Below are positions 57,291 through 64,000 of a stretch of 64,000 nt of DNA, one piece after another. The stretch is from positions 239,036 to 303,035 of the forward strand of contig NZ_KE386878.1 in assembly GCF_000429305.1 (NCBI RefSeq), given 5' to 3'. Below the pieces are notes generated by a model that was not told the origin of the DNA, did no database searches, and saw only the letters and a program-made list of their open reading frames with translations. The DNA is from Desulfovibrio inopinatus DSM 10711 (GTDB lineage Bacteria > Desulfobacterota > Desulfovibrionia > Desulfovibrionales > Desulfovibrionaceae). The first letter of the stretch is position 1, and every line of letters begins with the position of its first letter. A program made the translations under genes and the position numbers.

Positions 57291-58454
57291 ATGATTACTG
57301 CATTCCAATTGGCAAACATTATTTATACTGGTCCTGGTGCATTGGAAAAAGTTGCTGAAACGATCAAGGCGCAGGGATTAAAAAAGCCTCTCGTTGTTAC
57401 AGATAAGGGCATTGTGAAGGCGGGCTTGGCCCAAAAACTCACCGAAGTCTTGTCTGATGAAAACATCGATTACGCGATTTATGACGAGACCGTCGCCAAT
57501 CCCAATGAAAAAAACGTCGAGGACGCCTTAGCCCTCTATCAAAAAGACGGGTGCGATTGTTTGATTGGTCTTGGTGGCGGAAGTTCAATGGATACAGCCA
57601 AGGCTTGCGGCATTTTGGCCACCAGCGGCGGAACCATTGACCAATATCGGGGAATGGGACTTCTGAAGGCTCCCATTCCATTTTACATCGCCATTCCCAC
57701 CACGGCGGGCACGGGGTCCGAATCAACCAGCGCCTCAATTATCACCAACACCAGAGAAGACCACCATCGCAAAATGGTCATTTTGGATGGCCGCCTGTTG
57801 CCCAACGTCGCCGTCATCGATCCTCTCCTTATGACAGGGCTTCCGCCTGCGATTACGGCGTCTACGGGCATGGATGCCATGACGCACGCCATTGAGGCGC
57901 TGATTTCCTTTTACTCGACGGAATATACCGATGTCTTGGCTCTTGGAGCGATCAAACTCATCTTCAAATACTTGCGTAGGGCCGTCGGCAACGGCAATGA
58001 CCTCGTGGCACGCGAAAAAATGGCCTATGCCCAGACTATGGCCGGAATGGCCTTCACCAATGCGGGGTTAGGGCTCGTCCATTCCATGGCGCATCCTCTG
58101 AGTGCGTTCTATAATATCCCCCATGGCTACGCTAATGCGGTCTGCCTGCCTGCTGTTTTAGACTACAATAAGATCGTTTGTCGGGGAAAAATGCGTGCCA
58201 TAGCCGAGGCCGCCGGATTGACCGACCTCGGAGCGTACCCTGAGGATACTGGATGTGAGGTTGTTCAGCGCCTCAACGACGACGTAGGCATTCCAAGGAC
58301 CATCACGGAAGTGGGAGCGCTTATCGGAGTGAGTGTTGACGTCAAGGATATCGAAGCCATGTCCAAAGATGCGTTGAATGAATTGTCAACCATGACCACA
58401 CCAAGAACGCCGCAATTGAACGAAGTCATCGAACTGTACAAGAAATGCTGGTAG
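57291..58454 (+). CDS. iron-containing alcohol dehydrogenase
   Basis: A 387-residue group III alcohol dehydrogenase (NAD- and Fe-dependent, cytosolic) that interconverts alcohols and aldehydes. The NAD motif GGGSSMDTAK and the metal ligands in GMDAMTHAIE, LVHSMAHPLSAF and IPHGYAN are present. With the aldehyde oxidoreductase upstream it can take a primary alcohol to the acid. The 107-base gap to the upstream gene has no strong terminator and no sigma-54 site, so cotranscription is likely. AGGAAAG precedes the start. A large hairpin follows. Confidence 0.94.
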   Translation: MITAFQLANIIYTGPGALEKVAETIKAQGLKKPLVVTDKGIVKAGLAQKLTEVLSDENIDYAIYDETVANPNEKNVEDALALYQKDGCDCLIGLGGGSSMDTAKACGILATSGGTIDQYRGMGLLKAPIPFYIAIPTTAGTGSESTSASIITNTREDHHRKMVILDGRLLPNVAVIDPLLMTGLPPAITASTGMDAMTHAIEALISFYSTEYTDVLALGAIKLIFKYLRRAVGNGNDLVAREKMAYAQTMAGMAFTNAGLGLVHSMAHPLSAFYNIPHGYANAVCLPAVLDYNKIVCRGKMRAIAEAAGLTDLGAYPEDTGCEVVQRLNDDVGIPRTITEVGALIGVSVDVKDIEAMSKDALNELSTMTTPRTPQLNEVIELYKKCW

Positions 58455-58463
58455 CCGAGATTT

Positions 58464-58510
58464 GAGCTTGGCGGGAGCGGAGCGCACATGTTCCGCTTCC
58501 GCATAAGCTC
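58464..58510 (+). terminator. large hairpin after alcohol dehydrogenase
   Basis: GAGCTTG-GCGGGAGCGGA pairs with TCCGCTTCCGC-AT-AAGCTC, followed by TTCTCC and a second small hairpin (CTCCT/AGGAG to 58535). It would reduce expression of the membrane-protein gene downstream. Confidence 0.65.
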
Positions 58511-58616
58511 TTCTCCTCGGAAAAGTAGGAGAGGCGAAAATGACGCGATAGGTTCGATTTATAAACGCATTGTGTTTCATCGCCTCCAATATACAAAGCG
58601 GAAGGAGCCCTCAATA

Positions 58617-59324
58617 ATGAAATCCTCAGATGTTTTCATCGCTCTGGCCATTGTCCTTGCTTGCATCGGGTTTACGGTGATTCCAGAAACATCTCCTACC
58701 GTAGGCGCTTTTGTTCAAGAACACGGTTTCTTCATGAGTTTTCTCAAATTCGCCGTCCTGTGTACTCTTGGTGAACTTATTGCCCTTCGGATTACTTCCA
58801 AAAAATATACCCGCCCAGGATTTGGACTCTTGCCGAGATGTTTGATGTGGGGCTTAATTGGCATACTCGTTCATGTCAGCTTCATAATCTATGTGACCGG
58901 AACGCCGATGTTGTTGGAGGCGTTGGGGGTGTCGAGTCTTTTCGGGAGTATGGGCGGTTTCGGTTCGCAGCTTCTCCTTGCCTTTAGCATTAGCGTCTTG
59001 CTGAACACGCTTTTTGCTCCACTTTTTATGGCAGCGCACAGCGTCGTAGACATGCATATCGAAAGTACCGGTGGCACGTTGAAAGGGTTTCTGTCTCCCA
59101 TACCCGTCAGTCGATTCTTGGGAAATATCGACTGGAATATGCTGTGGGGGTTTGTCTTTAAAAAGACCATTCCTTTCTTCTGGATACCGGCGCACACGAT
59201 CACTTTTTTGCTTCCCCCGGAAGTGCGAATTGTCTTCGCCGCCATTCTGGGTGTGGCTCTTGGCGTTATTTTGGCCTTTGCCAGTTTGAAAAGCGCGGAA
59301 AATGTATGTGAGGGACGCGCCTGA
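58617..59324 (+). CDS. integral membrane protein of the aldehyde module
   Basis: A 235-residue protein with about six membrane spans (~7-24, 41-57, 72-92, 112-132, 166-190, 197-217). The last pair contains FFWIPAHTITFLLPPEVRIVFAAILGV, which resembles the W-P-x-x-x-x-x-F-x-x-P-x-x-x-R core of Mpv17/PMP22 proteins, though the overall match is weak. Its role is unknown; a transporter or membrane-integrity function for alcohol or aldehyde exposure is possible by context. The start at 58617 follows GGAAGGAG. It lies between the dehydrogenase and its presumed regulator. Confidence 0.75.
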   Translation: MKSSDVFIALAIVLACIGFTVIPETSPTVGAFVQEHGFFMSFLKFAVLCTLGELIALRITSKKYTRPGFGLLPRCLMWGLIGILVHVSFIIYVTGTPMLLEALGVSSLFGSMGGFGSQLLLAFSISVLLNTLFAPLFMAAHSVVDMHIESTGGTLKGFLSPIPVSRFLGNIDWNMLWGFVFKKTIPFFWIPAHTITFLLPPEVRIVFAAILGVALGVILAFASLKSAENVCEGRA

Positions 59325-59354
59325 ACAATGAAAGGCAAAACGTGTCCATACAGT

Positions 59355-59400
59355 GGCCTCGCTTTCTCTGGCACTGGTTTTTGAAGAGAAAATCGAGGCC
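59355..59400 (+). promoter_or_regulatory. long stem-loop before the activator gene
   Basis: GGCCTCG-c-TTTCTCT pairs with AGAGAAA-at-CGAGGCC around a 15-base loop. It may end the membrane-protein transcript or fold the leader of the activator gene; there is no T run. Confidence 0.5.
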
Positions 59401-59508
59401 GCAGCTTGTGTGCAAGCATCTCCTGGCGTAAGGTAAACAAAAATGAAGTATTGGAGATGCTTCCCTCGCCGCTGGCGACAATGCAAGTCATTTTCCAAGG
59501 AGTACGCT

Positions 59509-61629
59509 ATGCCCGCACCTACTTTTGCAAGTCGTCGCAGGCAAAATGATGAGACGAGTTCAACCCGACGCGAAGGTTTAGACCCCAACGATTTTTATAG
59601 TTTTTTTTCCACACCAAGCGTCTCCAACGATCTTTTTTGGAAAAAAATGTATGAAGCGAGAGAACGGTTTCATAACGGAGAGCAGGATCACTTCACAAAC
59701 GTAAGACCCCACATCCTTCGATCATGGAAGCGCTCCTTTGCCGCCAATGTTTCCTATACTGGGTTGACTTCAGTGTGTCTTGCCAGCACGGATTTACAGC
59801 GTATTCTTGAGCAAAACGAATTCCTTCTCTCAACGGCCAAGCCCATTCTCAAAGAATTGCTTGATAATATCCACCCGACCAGAAATTGCGTCATTCTTAC
59901 AGACACTGCGGGGGTGTACCTGCATACCCTGGGCGACGACTTTGGCTTCGGGCGCGGGGCAAGCAGTCCGTTGCGCGGTCTGGTAAGTAGTGAAATGATT
60001 GAAGGAACCACTTCCATGGGTATCTGCCTGGCTGAACGGCAACCCACATGCGTTCTCGGATGCGAGCATTACAACCCCTGCTTTGACGGTTGCTCCTGTA
60101 CGGCCGCGCCTATCTTCGATTATGCAAACAATCTGGCCGGAACCCTCTCCATGACAATGGAGCGGGATAGTTTTAACCACCACACATACGGTCTCGTTAT
60201 CGCTGCCGCTAAAGCCATAACTGAGCAAATGCGGCTGCGGCATTTGCTGCATGAGACGCAGACAATCATGGAACTTTTGGGCGAAGCCGTTGTGGTGCTG
60301 GACGACAGCGGGTTTGTTCGGATGATGAACCGTTACGCCAAGCGGCTGTTCCACGTCAAAGGCGATGCGGTGGGGAAGGAGTTCGTGGAAGTCGCCGAGG
60401 TAACCAGTGATGCGCACTTCTTAGCACCAGCCAAAAAGGTGAAAGATAATGAATGCTCCATGCGCTTGGCGGATGGCTCATCCTTGCAGTGTTTATATTC
60501 CTCGTCTCCGCTTCCTGAAGGAGGGATCTGTGTAACGTTGCGGGAGAGTCAGCGCGTGCATAAGCTGACCAATCGCATCACGAGAGCTAAAGCAGTCTAC
60601 AGCTTCGCAGATATTTTGGGTGATTCCCAGTGCATGCGCCAGGCATTGAAACTGGCGCGCAAGGCCAGCGAAAATTCCATGACCACGTTGATTCTTGGAC
60701 AGAGTGGAGTGGGAAAAGAGCTGTTTGCACAGGCGATACATAATGCCAGTGACCGGCGAGATCAGCCGTTTATCGTCATAAACTGTGGGACGATTCCCCG
60801 TGATTTGGTCCAGTCCGAATTGTTCGGATATGAGCCGGGCGCATTCACTGGCGCAGCACGTCAGGGCGCTCCCGGCAAATTTGAACTGGCTGACGGGGGA
60901 ACGCTGTTTCTGGATGAAATTGGGGATATGCCTCTGACGGCACAGGTTAATCTCTTGCGGGTGCTCCAAGAAGGCGAGGTGACCCGCGTTGGCGGCAAAC
61001 GCTCATGGCGGGTGGATGTTCGCGTGGTGGCCGCCACACACTGTGACCTGGCCAAAGCGGTGGAAAACGGCACGTTTCGCAAGGATTTGTTTTATAGGCT
61101 CAACGTGCTCGCCCTCACTATCCCTGCACTCAGCGAACGCAAAAGCGACATTCCGAGGCTCGCAAACTTTTTCTTGGCTAAAATAGCTGGCGACCTGAAT
61201 AAGCAATTCGACGGGTTTTCTCCCGAAGCCTTGCAATCGCTTGAAGCCTATAGCTGGCCGGGAAACGTCCGTGAACTGGAGAATATGGTAGAGCGCACGG
61301 CCGTCATGGCCGATGGTCCTTTCATCAGGAAAGCTGATTTGCCATCGGAAATTCGTTTGGCGGCGTCCCTGTCCACTCAATCCAGGTCAAGCGTCCCGAC
61401 CATCCCGAATCAAGACGAATACTGCCCCTCATCGCACACAACGACGGCGGAAGTGAAAGTCGATGCGGTCTGTGACAGCGAAAGAAAGAATATTATCGGA
61501 GCGTTGCATGCTTCCGGCGGAAATGTCAGCGCAGCGGCCAAGGATGTTGGCGTGTCACGTGTGACGCTCTATGCACATATCCGGCGCTACGGCCTGTCGC
61601 TGGAAGCCTTTCGTACTTCCCCTTATTAA
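59509..61629 (+). CDS. AcoR-like sigma-54-dependent activator
   Basis: A 706-residue enhancer-binding protein. Residues ~60-230 form a GAF-type sensor with a Cys-rich segment (VLGCEHYNPCFDGCSC) that could bind metal or a cofactor. A PAS domain follows (~255-355), then the AAA+ domain with GQSGVGKE, GAFTGA, GTLFLDEIGDMP and WPGNVRELENMVERTA, and a FIS-type helix-turn-helix (GNVSAAAKDVGVSRVTLYAHIRRYG). AcoR-type activators sense acetoin or related small carbonyls. Its placement, and the sigma-54 promoter at 54397, suggest it controls the aldehyde/alcohol genes. The start follows AAGGAG. Confidence 0.92.
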   Translation: MPAPTFASRRRQNDETSSTRREGLDPNDFYSFFSTPSVSNDLFWKKMYEARERFHNGEQDHFTNVRPHILRSWKRSFAANVSYTGLTSVCLASTDLQRILEQNEFLLSTAKPILKELLDNIHPTRNCVILTDTAGVYLHTLGDDFGFGRGASSPLRGLVSSEMIEGTTSMGICLAERQPTCVLGCEHYNPCFDGCSCTAAPIFDYANNLAGTLSMTMERDSFNHHTYGLVIAAAKAITEQMRLRHLLHETQTIMELLGEAVVVLDDSGFVRMMNRYAKRLFHVKGDAVGKEFVEVAEVTSDAHFLAPAKKVKDNECSMRLADGSSLQCLYSSSPLPEGGICVTLRESQRVHKLTNRITRAKAVYSFADILGDSQCMRQALKLARKASENSMTTLILGQSGVGKELFAQAIHNASDRRDQPFIVINCGTIPRDLVQSELFGYEPGAFTGAARQGAPGKFELADGGTLFLDEIGDMPLTAQVNLLRVLQEGEVTRVGGKRSWRVDVRVVAATHCDLAKAVENGTFRKDLFYRLNVLALTIPALSERKSDIPRLANFFLAKIAGDLNKQFDGFSPEALQSLEAYSWPGNVRELENMVERTAVMADGPFIRKADLPSEIRLAASLSTQSRSSVPTIPNQDEYCPSSHTTTAEVKVDAVCDSERKNIIGALHASGGNVSAAAKDVGVSRVTLYAHIRRYGLSLEAFRTSPY

Positions 61630-61859
61630 GCTGCGGTATCCAAGCGGGGAAGAGTTTCAAAAACATACGCATTTCAGGCAGAGAACACAGTGAAACTCAT
61701 CAAAGCAAAACGATTTTGTTCCAATCTGTTTTGACTATGGGGAGAAAATATTATCCCCAGTGGTGATGGGTTTCGTGACCGCGTTCACGTTGTGTAAGAT
61801 TGGGATATAAGGGATGCGGCTCACTCTAACCATCCTACCGTGCTGTTCGTCTTTATATG
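61630..61859. other. spacer after activator gene
   Basis: About 230 bases without a gene. It is AT-rich and may hold the end of the activator transcript; no clear hairpin is seen. Confidence 0.4.
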
Positions 61860-62115
61860 TTAGGCTCGTGTCACTATGGTTTGAGCCGCGACCGAGAAGG
61901 CACCTTTGCCTCCTAAGCATGCTCCGGCAAATTCGCCACCGGGATTGCCCGAGGCGCTTGCAATATACAATCCTGGGATCTTGGTTGTATTGGGGATTCT
62001 GGTCATAAAGGAATTGTTGACGGTCTGATTGTAGCCGTAGATGGCTCCTGCCGTATTGTTGTTGAAGCGCAGATTGGTCAGAGGGGGAGACCGGGAGGAA
62101 TTCCCTACTCGATTG
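61860..62115 (-). pseudogene. C-terminal fragment of a phytoene-desaturase-like FAD oxidoreductase
   Basis: A minus-strand frame without a start reads TNLRFNNNTAGAIYGYNQTV, RIPNTTKIPGLYIASASGNPGGEF and AGACLGGKGAFSVAAQTIV, then stops at 61860. The GAIYG(x)xQ and I-x-GLY-x-A-S-x-x-x-NPGG...G pattern is the C-terminal FAD-binding end of the phytoene desaturase/carotenoid-type oxidoreductase family, which needs ~500 residues in full. Only ~80 codons remain, so the gene was truncated. The start-bearing frame over the same bases has no family resemblance. Confidence 0.65.
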
Positions 62116-62212
62116 TTCTCTGGATGAAAAAAGAGTCATGACGGTTGCCCCAGAGAGGGGAATATGCAAACATAGCTCGAATTATGCACACCGCCTGAAA
62201 GGAGGACAGGTC

Positions 62213-62677
62213 ATGAACACGTTGCGTGTCACCAGCCCGGCCTTTACATCGGAAGCAGATATTCCGCGCCATTATACTTGCGATGATGCCAATATCTTTC
62301 CGGGGTTATCGTGGTCCGGTATCCCTTTGGAAACTCAGTCGATATCTCTTGTTTGTGACGACCCTGATGCACCGCATGGGCTCTTTGTTCACGGTATTAT
62401 ATGGAATCTGCCACCGGAGACGACGGAACTGGATGAAGGTCTGGAGCCGGAGGCGGTGGAATCGTTAGGCGGGATGTTCGGTGTCAATTCGTACGGTCGT
62501 CGCGAGTATGTCGGCCCATGTCCGCCGTCGGGTTCTCATCGTTATTATTTCAAAGTGTATGCCCTCGATTGCCTGTTGTCGTTGCCTGCGACGGCGATGG
62601 CCCATGAGCTGGAGCAAGCGATGCAAGGGCATGTCCTAGCGCGGGGAGAATTGATGGGACGGTATTCTCGTTCATAA
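62213..62677 (+). CDS. YbhB/PEBP family protein
   Basis: A 154-residue phosphatidylethanolamine-binding-like protein. The conserved ligand site is visible: CDDPDAPHGLFVHGIIWNLPP and YVGPCPPSGSHRYYFKVYALD, with LSWSG near the N-terminus. Bacterial members bind anions and their role is unclear. The start at 62213 follows AAGGAGG; the longer frame includes the FAD-oxidoreductase remnant. It converges on the next gene with a 6-base gap. Confidence 0.92.
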   Translation: MNTLRVTSPAFTSEADIPRHYTCDDANIFPGLSWSGIPLETQSISLVCDDPDAPHGLFVHGIIWNLPPETTELDEGLEPEAVESLGGMFGVNSYGRREYVGPCPPSGSHRYYFKVYALDCLLSLPATAMAHELEQAMQGHVLARGELMGRYSRS

Positions 62678-62683
62678 TCGTCG

Positions 62684-63640
62684 TCATTTCGTTACGACAA
62701 AGTAAATTATTCCGACGACAATGAGACTGGCTGTGCGCATCAATTGGCTACAGGTGATGAGTTTGAGCGCCGGGCCTGGTTTGAATATCCCGGCATAGTA
62801 GGGGAATTGGTGCCGAAACGCACGCATGGGTGATGACAACACATTGCCGAGAATGAGCGCAATGATGATATCACGATTCGTTAATGTTCCGGCATCAAGC
62901 AATGCACCAGCTGCTGCGAGACCGGCCGTAAATTCACTTGCCATTTGAAAGACGATAATGCTGATGGTTTGCGGAGAGAGCCACGGCAAAAAGTCAAGAT
63001 GCCGGGACGCTGCCTCTTCGATGACCTTGAATACACCGTGTGTATTGAGAAAATAGATTATAATATAAATGGGGATAGTAAACGAGGCGACTTTCTTGAT
63101 GCGCTTTTTGAAGCGGGTCCAGGTCTTCTTGAGTGCATCCTGCCAGGACGTTGCCTTCTGTTCGTCGAGGCGACATACGACGCATCCCGCATCAATTGGC
63201 GGTAACAGACGATTTCCGAGAAGCAGAATAAAGGCCGTTCGCAAAAAAGCAGCGCATAACGTTAGAGATACGTAAGTAAATGCGGCCGGTCCGATGAATG
63301 GAACCGTGATAAAGAACATCGTGGGCAGATGGAGAAAATAGGTCGGTAAGCTATTGAACAAATTGGCCAGAATCAGTTCTTTATCGGTCAGGTGCCCTTT
63401 GTCATAGTTTTCGGCAAGAATGGTGTTGGCCGCTATGCCGGAAAAAAAGGCCATGGAGAAACTGGCTCCCACCACATCTTTGAGGTGCCCGATCCGGATA
63501 AGCGGAGAGGCCAATTTGGCCATGGCGCGAGTCCAATTCAGGGCTTCAACGAGGTTGGCGATAAAGAGGCCAATGGAAATGGCAATCATGAGCCGCGTTA
63601 ACGGCCAGACAAGATGTTCGGCGAGTTCAATCAGATCCAT
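62684..63640 (-). CDS. nucleoside-recognition (Gate) domain membrane protein
   Basis: A 318-residue inner-membrane protein with about eight spans and two Gate-like halves (SPLIRIGHLKDVVGASFSMAFFSGIAANTILAENYDKG and a second containing QMASEFTAGLAAAGALLDAG). This domain occurs in nucleoside transporters, SpmA/SpmB and FeoB. A Cys pair (CVVC) lies in the cytoplasmic loop between halves. The substrate is unknown. The ATG at 63640 matches relatives; a longer start at 63700 adds 20 residues without a ribosome site. Confidence 0.8.
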   Translation of the reverse strand: MDLIELAEHLVWPLTRLMIAISIGLFIANLVEALNWTRAMAKLASPLIRIGHLKDVVGASFSMAFFSGIAANTILAENYDKGHLTDKELILANLFNSLPTYFLHLPTMFFITVPFIGPAAFTYVSLTLCAAFLRTAFILLLGNRLLPPIDAGCVVCRLDEQKATSWQDALKKTWTRFKKRIKKVASFTIPIYIIIYFLNTHGVFKVIEEAASRHLDFLPWLSPQTISIIVFQMASEFTAGLAAAGALLDAGTLTNRDIIIALILGNVLSSPMRAFRHQFPYYAGIFKPGPALKLITCSQLMRTASLIVVGIIYFVVTK

Positions 63641-63735
63641 ATGTATTGTGTGCTTTTTGAGGACGTACAGTAAAGGTACATTGACAATTCTGTCATGCAA
63701 AACAAGGCAGAATACTCGTGCGTGGTTGGCGAGAG

Positions 63736-63981
63736 TCAGTCCGGTTTGACAGCCAGCCAGTCGCTTGATGGCAGAAGATGCAGATGATGTCCATCGTTTT
63801 CAACGACGCGCTGCATGACAAGTTCAGCGGTGGCGGTATCAAATTCATCCTTCGATTTGTGCCAACGGTCATCAAATTGTTCAGGGGTCGCTTTCATGTC
63901 GAAAGCGTGAAGGTGGTCGAGAATCATGTAAAGCGACAGTGCGTCGTCGCTGAGGCCCAGATTGAAAATTTGGGGATCCAT
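63736..63981 (-). CDS. small conserved-looking hypothetical protein
   Basis: An 81-residue soluble acidic protein with AAGGAG 8 bases before its start, which supports it as a real gene. It is helical with several His and Trp residues (LDHLHAFDMKATPEQFDDRWHKSKDEF, ENDGHHLHLLPSSDWL). I do not recognise the family. It lies upstream of the Gate-domain gene with ~95 bases between. Confidence 0.65.
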   Translation of the reverse strand: MDPQIFNLGLSDDALSLYMILDHLHAFDMKATPEQFDDRWHKSKDEFDTATAELVMQRVVENDGHHLHLLPSSDWLAVKPD

Positions 63982-64000
63982 CGTGTGCTCCTTGCTGAGA

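Noticed and set aside
61735-62169. 144-codon minus-strand ORF
   Set aside because: It is a shadow of the FAD-oxidoreductase remnant in another frame and shows no family motifs.

Overview
The window reads as one contiguous piece of chromosome from a Gram-negative, anaerobic, motile bacterium, most likely a member of the Desulfovibrionales (Desulfovibrio-like sulfate reducers). The evidence is a MOP-type molybdenum aldehyde oxidoreductase of the D. gigas type beside an iron alcohol dehydrogenase, the metX-metW pair, a DRTGG/BioD-like phosphotransacetylase-family protein, the number of sigma-54 (-24/-12) promoters, and moderate GC content. No rRNA, tRNA, CRISPR array, prophage or intact insertion sequence was seen.

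Layout. 0-3 kb: a phosphodiesterase, an exported beta-carbonic anhydrase and pyruvate kinase. 3-8 kb, minus strand: a compact cassette of PqqD-like protein, ATP-grasp ligase, DAP-decarboxylase-like PLP enzyme and a urea-transporter/M23-peptidase fusion, divergent from a GntR/FCD regulator. This is the best candidate for an undescribed system. 9-10 kb: pspF. 10.4-16 kb: a BMP-type nucleoside ABC importer with a purine phosphoribosyltransferase. 16-22.5 kb: M16 peptidase, macrodomain protein, holA, radC, acylphosphatase, lon. 22.5-24.4 kb, minus strand: metX-metW, divergent from pspABC, which has a clear sigma-54 promoter. 26-30.5 kb: a triple-YrhK membrane protein, a divergent protein kinase with a universal stress protein, a YdcF protein, Pal and an unknown protein. 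31-34.5 kb: a histidine kinase that converges on and overlaps a lectin/LamG surface protein through a C9 tract. 35-42.7 kb: htpG, fliK-flgD-flgE and a sigma-54 flagellin gene. 42.8-53.4 kb: rnc, a decayed ADP-forming acyl-CoA synthetase, its DRTGG partner, a REC-REC-GGDEF protein, rnhA, a ybbA-like ATPase divergent from tesA, coaX, enolase and folD. 53.5-62.2 kb: a probable group II intron remnant, a 5'-truncated gene, then a sigma-54 aldehyde/alcohol oxidation module with its own AcoR-type activator. The end holds a remnant of a FAD oxidoreductase, a PEBP protein, a nucleoside-recognition membrane protein and a small unknown protein.

Themes. Sigma-54 control recurs: pspF/pspABC, flagellin, and aldehyde oxidoreductase with its activator. 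Purine uptake and salvage form one operon. At least four intergenic stretches hold decayed genes or elements that a start-codon-based gene caller would miss. They were recognised by conserved motifs read across frames, and homology searches would be needed to confirm them.
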